From the NCBI RefSeq assembly GCF_041381155.1, contig NC_091135.1:7245620-7309619 (forward strand): a DNA stretch of 64,000 bases, given 5' to 3'. The notes under the pieces are model-generated. The model did no database searches. It saw nothing but the letters and a program-made list of their open reading frames with translations, and was not told the origin of the DNA. The position numbers and the translations under genes are program-made. This stretch comes from Argopecten irradians. Lineage: Eukaryota; Mollusca; Bivalvia; Pectinida; Pectinidae. Of this stretch, positions 58,596-64,000 are shown in pieces (positions within the stretch are counted from its first letter, which is position 1; each line of letters starts with the position of its first letter).

Positions 58596-60313
58596 GCTTC
58601 AAGATTTGATTAAAACAAAATTAAACATGATGTTAACTTTTGATAACATCTGTTAGGTGATTAGGGTAGCCAAGACTGTTTCATGATTTTGGGAGCTAGA
58701 CATGGATGTCAGGTGGAAAATTGAATGGAATAGCCTCAATAACAGTTGTGTGTTTAGTGCTATGATTTAAAGATGTGTGATTCATATCTAGTGAATCTGT
58801 AAATGTTAATCTACTGCTCTGTCTGTTATCGCTTTATGAAAAAAAACATCAAAAAAAAAAGAAATTAAAAATCGCATGAATACATTTTTAAAGTAAGAAA
58901 GCATTACTGAATAAAAGATTTGTGATAAAAAGTATTATAACATAGAGTTACTGAGTATGTATATGATGAGTGACATCGTCTAGTTTTAGGTTGATGTAAG
59001 AAAACTCAGTTTAACCATAAAATAGATTTAATATTCGCTATTAAATTTCTTAAGTTTCAATACGTGCAATAATTTATGATATTACTCGATTGTTGTTTTT
59101 CATGTGAGGGCAGGGTCATGCAAAATGTATTTGACCAGATAGGCTGTAATAAGGCTTTCTATCTATATGCACCCTACTTTTCCAAGTCCAATATAGGAAG
59201 GGGCTTGAATGAAACATTAAACCTTTGTTCTAACAATGAAATTAAACTGTTTATGTTTGTTACTCATTTTGCAAATATGTTTTTAAATTGTAATCTTGTA
59301 GATCATTATGATGATCCCTCTAACTGACCTATTGTTGTTCTTACTTGTGTAAGAATCCTTAAATACCGTTGTTCCAGAATTTCATCCCGAAAACGTCGTG
59401 ATAAAGTTTGACTGGGTTATTTTGACAATGTCCGCGAAAAATGCGATTCTGTTGAGATCGTAACAGTGCTAATTCGAAAAAGGACTGGATTACCTCCATG
59501 AGAAGGCCAGAAAGATTAGGGAACAAACATGGGACTCGTGATACCAGAAAACATTTCCTAAAGGACATCATGACATGCATACGATAAAACAAATGAACAA
59601 TAGCAACTCTATTTGCTCTGAACAACAAATGGTAGATGGGATTAAAACAAAAAAGTAATGTATGCGTCGGGAATTGAGTCGTAGGAGCTAAATAACTAGT
59701 TAACCATAACCGAATTGGACAATTGGTGTGTTTCATTTTACTATGTTAATAAGCTTTTCAATGTTTGCTTTGTATGTTACTTTACTTTGTTTGCTTTTGA
59801 CGATTTTAACTCATGAACTTAACATATTCATTTGCCAAAAATTACAAAAACATTTTACATAGGTAGCATTTCGATTACATGCATCGTAGGATTCTTCATT
59901 AAATAAGTGTTGTTATGTAGAAAATTAATTTGTATTTCTAAAATTGTATCTGTGTCCAGGGAAAGTGCTTTTGAAGAAATTTATTGTATTATAACTATTG
60001 TACTGATGTTCAAGCAAAGTGTTTTGAGAAAATATTAGTATTTTACAATTGTACTTGTGTCAAGTCAAAGGTATTTTAGAACAAATTTTTTGTATTTACA
60101 ATTGTCACTTTGTCATAGCAAATTGCATTTGAGAGAATTATTTTGTAATTTAAACAATTGTACTTTTGTCAAGCAATATCAGAGTAAACCTACCAACATG
60201 ACAAATAAAGTAAATATTCCTTAAAAGAGTCTAGGTATTAAGTATCGAATTATTGAATAAGCAGAATAATACAATATGAAACATCACATTTGTGGATACT
60301 GTAGTCGCTGAAT
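58596..60313. other. Intergenic 3' of GTPBP10 up to the assembly gap
   Basis: AT-rich. Three or four diverged copies of a unit with ACAATTGTACTTGTGTCAAG and AGAGAATTATTTTGT lie near 59950-60175, a short tandem array of about 70-base period. No gene was recognised. Confidence 0.5.
59940..60175. repeat. Diverged tandem repeat, about 65-75-bp unit, 3-4 copies
   Basis: The string TTTGTATTT(A/C)(C/T)AATTGTACTTGTGTCAAG(C/T)AAAG, with variations, occurs near 59945, 60000, 60045, 60100 and 60155. It probably arose by local duplication. Confidence 0.5.
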
Positions 60314-60323
60314 NNNNNNNNNN
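60314..60323. other. Assembly gap (10 N)
   Basis: Ten N bases mark a scaffold join of unknown true length. Sequence on the two sides need not be adjacent in the genome. Confidence 0.99.
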
Positions 60324-63300
60324 ACAACCCATATGTACCAGGTTTATGATCCAAGTGAAACCAAAATCACCTACTAATGCAAAAACAATTTGTATGGATG
60401 GGCCATGTCTTTCAATTCCCTAACCCATCATGACATTTCCTGGCTGAATGATACAAAAACAAAACTTGATTACTCCTACAGTTCTGGGATGACGCAAGTG
60501 AGGGTATATAATAGAATAAATCATCAAGATATAGTCAGGAACAAGACATTCTTTGTCACTTCAGAATAATATACAACCCATCCTCTCTACAGCACTGAAG
60601 AATAAAAAGGTTTTAGGGAAAATGAAGGACGAAACATACGGGAACTACAGAAAATATAAGAAACGTATGTACATATTCATGTAGTTATTATTCATGAAAC
60701 AAAAAGAAATGCAATCGTCGTCTGCTACTTCTTCGATTAGTAGCCCTAGGGAGGTGTCTTTTTTGGCGGGGTATCGCTGTTTGTATTGCTATCGATTGGT
60801 ACCCCCTAAAAGGAAGGTGCCTTATGAGTGGAGATTCATATTTCCTTCCTTTCTGGCCAGGTGCTAATGTATCCGCTCGCGACGGTCATGTGATCACTCG
60901 AGGAAATGAGCGCCTACGAGAACATTTATGGGAACACCCGTGTTATCAACCTATTTCTAAAATGTTTTATATGCAAACGAAAGGATTGCTGTTCAATTTT
61001 TTTTTATTGGTTGCGAAACAAACTGTCGCGGTGGTTAGGTTTGTCATCGTACTTTAGTAAAAATACAAAATTGATATACAAATGAAGACCAATCACAAAT
61101 CTCCTTTAAATTATTTTGCTTCTCCGCCTAAATATATAACAACCACTATGTAATAAGTTAAACATGAAAAGTCAAACTCAATATACACACATTGTAAGTA
61201 TTTTGCAAAGTCGTACTTGTGTAGCTATATTTTTTCTGATATTGGTGCTGGAAATGTTTCCAAATCCCTTTTATTCTTCTGCAATACACAAACAAAATTC
61301 GTATTAAACTAATTTTTGGTCCAGATCAGATTCACGCAATTGTTAAAACTGATTTTGTTATTGATTTGAAGCATTGCTGTAATGGTTTCAACACCATAGT
61401 CGCCGGTGGTCCATTGCAACTATCATGAAGTTTTGAGTTGGCTGAAACGGATTCGGCACGGTTAGTTAGCCAGAGGACCATTGTGTCATACGGTACATTT
61501 CAGTCTTGATGCTAATGTTGACATAGTTATTGTCTGGATCATCTAGACAGATAAACGGCCCCGCTTTGTGTTCACCGGTGCGGGTCATCTGCCAAGGTAA
61601 TATAAAGATTGGAGAAAGAGCAAAGCTAATCTAACAAAAGAAATTCACTCCTAGACATTTTACCGGAAGTGCGACATTACTCTCGAATCTTGTATGAAAT
61701 ATATTCTTGTCCGTGGATATTTAACACATAAAAGTGTTTACACGTATATTAGTTATGTTTACAACCAGTGAAGTATTTTTCTGATTACTTGGTCAATTAG
61801 GTTTAATTTCTTTCTTACGATTGTATTTACGTTTTTTCATCTAGGGTGGATACTTAAAACTATAAAGCTTAAAATTCTTGGTTTTCTGAGTGGATTGATG
61901 CTAATGGGTCACTCTGCTGTAGCTAGGAGTAGTTAAGTTCTTATACTATTCAATTGGTCTGTTGAAATACATAATTAGAAAATTGTAACGCGTTTATATA
62001 TCAATATACAACTCTCCAATGTTTGTTTTTATTTGTTGTTCTATTTTGGTGATTGACATTAAGCCGTCAGTTGGGCTTATTCCTAACTTGTGCTACTTAC
62101 ACGACTTAACTCTATGTTTCGGTTTGAGGGACCCCGCAATTGATGGTAAGTGGATACATATTGTGTGATTGATTTATGTGGACCATCTTTTAGACGAATT
62201 TTTCTCGCGGCGGATTCGCACGGATTATCGCGAAACGCACCTTGTTCGGAGATGGTCTATTTTAGTATCACTGGCAAAGTCTATAACATATTACTGTGTA
62301 TTGTTTTTTGAGGCTAGGGTGTTAGATACTGTCCGATTTTAGAATATACATTATGAACAATGTAATTCATGCTTATTTAAGGGGGAGGGGTGGATTTCGT
62401 TACCCATTATGTATAGAGCGTTTGTGTTACTATTTGTTTTAAGGACAAAAGACTTTGGTCTATTACAAGGTTATATAATGATTCGATTTGTTCAAGCAAA
62501 CAATTTAAATTGTGTGGCCATGATAGAAATTTAGAGTTTTGAGATTCTAACCAATGTTGTCCAAGATCAAGTGTTAACCCATTATTTTATAGCTTCCATG
62601 TAATTTTTTACTGTCACCAAAAGAATTTCGGCACTATACACTAGGACTATGACTATTAACGTTATATCGTCGATTATGTTATCAGCACTATCTTATTGTA
62701 GGATTATTTTAGCATTATACTAATTGTTTTCGTTGCTACAGGCTACTTGCTCTGTTTTCAGGAAGATGTCAGTAATGGTGAAGTTTAATAGTGTTTTCCG
62801 GATAGTAGTGTTACACAAATAGACAGAAAATATTTTTATTTGCATGAGTATTACATTTCAACTCGGGGTGAAATGATGGCTGACACTGTTTAAAATAAGT
62901 GTCTATGTTTTTGTGTAAATTATTTTAGACTTACTTATTCCTTTAAACATAACTTTCATACAGAAATAGTCTCTAGATATATCAGATCTACACGATACAT
63001 ATTCAAATAATGAATTGATATTCATAATGTTGACTTTTTAAGACAAAGGATGAATCCCTATTTTGGTATATTTGTGCAAGTAGTTTTTAGGCGATTTAAT
63101 GCAACCTTAGGAAAAATTTAGAAGGACCCCTTTTGGGCTCACGAAAAAGATAAAAGTACAAATTGCTATTTTGATGCAGTGACTTTCGATATGCAAAATT
63201 TAATGAAAAATGGGCTTTGATGGACCATTTACTTATGTGATTTTAACATTAGCTGCATCATCTTTAATATTTGTTAATACTTTCTGTTCACAATATTTCC

Positions 63301-64000
63301 ACTCGACCATGGCGTGTTTAATTTTGACCACCACCGTATTAAACATGGCTTTGAAACAATGCACACGAAATTTTGACCCATTCGGGCAAGCGGATAAATG
63401 GGTTCGGCTAGAATCAGTTATTGACTCTTCCTTCATTCCTGATCTCTATTCAATAATTTATAAAGATGATATCTGCTGTTCTTTGCAGCTGTGTGACGAT
63501 ATGCCATTTTAAAACGTGTCAATATTGGAATCTCACATGCTGTGAATTCTAAGTAATTATTAACACATATTTTTTTAATGTTGTTTGGTGTATTGATAGG
63601 GTTTTTTTACGGTAATCTTAAATGGAGCACTTGTGTAAATTAATGTAACCCAAGCGAAAACCGGATTACATATATTTAACACGTGGCGTCCTTTATCATC
63701 TATACTTTTAAATAACCAATACTGCACAAAATAAAAATATAATTTCTGTATTATTTACAAGTATTTTCACGCAAGATAGAATATTAGATATATATTCTAC
63801 TGACTGTTGCATTAGTTCGAGTTCTCGCTATACACCCCCGGTTCCCCCCCCTTATCAACGAATTCACGAGTGAACAGGCTGATTGTAATTGATTCATTCC
63901 ATATGTTCCCATCCTAAAGTTGGCGTCATGACCCTATGTTTCTCTCCGAGTTGCGGCATTGACAAAAACAAAAAAATGAACAAAAAATACAAAAAAAAAA
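60324..64000. other. Right-hand flank, no gene recognised
   Basis: A moderately GC-rich patch at 60730-60930 (with CCCTAGGGAGG, GGTACCCCC and TCATGTGATCACTCG) stands out from the AT-rich background and may be regulatory. A 100-codon frame at 63210-63512 starts with a hydrophobic stretch (VILTLAASSLIFVNTF), but I do not recognise it and see no supporting context. The window ends in an A-rich tract. Confidence 0.4.

Noticed and set aside
60824-61057. 77-codon frame in the GC-richer patch right of the gap
   Set aside because: No motif is seen and base composition alone does not support coding.
63210-63512. 100-codon open frame with a hydrophobic start
   Set aside because: No recognised family, an opposing frame of similar size, and no splice or promoter context. 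It is mentioned only under the flank.

Overview
The window looks like AT-rich nuclear DNA of a bivalve mollusc, possibly a scallop. The evidence is short exons with GT/AG introns of 0.3-3 kb, many foldback or MITE-type repeats, a tRNA-derived SINE with an ACAAA-like tail, and the CTCACCTGC-type repeat I associate with molluscan genomes. A run of ten N at 60314-60323 shows it is a draft assembly. The species call is inference.

Layout. (1) 172-1230, + strand: two exons of a small membrane protein, tentatively MS4A/CD20-like. (2) 4.4-32.4 kb, + strand: a tandem cluster of three HSPA12-type Hsp70 genes with the same five-exon structure. Copy 1 (4487-9802) is a pseudogene with at least three lesions. 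Copy 2 (15752-19708) is intact, 593 codons. Copy 3 (26803-32430) is open except for one TGA at the first glycine of the phosphate-2 motif. A decayed DIRS/Ngaro-like retroelement fossil (about 11.4-13.2 kb) lies between copies 1 and 2. (3) 35.5-51.3 kb, - strand: a full 17-exon HACL1 gene (2-hydroxyacyl-CoA lyase, peroxisomal alpha-oxidation). Its one-copy-per-exon product is 577 aa, against 578 aa as I recall for human, and ends in a PTS1-like SKI. Two internal segments are present twice: exons 4-6, and exons 11-12 plus a cut exon 10. (4) 53.1-58.6 kb, + strand: GTPBP10, an Obg-family GTPase, head-to-head with HACL1. Its first exon was not found, and small indels disrupt the frame from the G3 region on. 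(5) 58.6-64 kb: no gene recognised.

Structures that may deserve attention: the two in-gene HACL1 duplications, which cannot all be spliced in; a 1-kb foldback element whose inverted ends are a minisatellite; two MITEs lying within about 25 bp of splice acceptors of host genes; a TTAA-flanked MITE present in two genes in opposite orientation; and near-identity between the 3' ends of an Hsp70 pseudogene and its intact neighbour, which suggests gene conversion. I found no unknown multi-gene system. The genes are recognisable metabolic, chaperone and GTPase families, and what is unusual is their duplication and repeat architecture.
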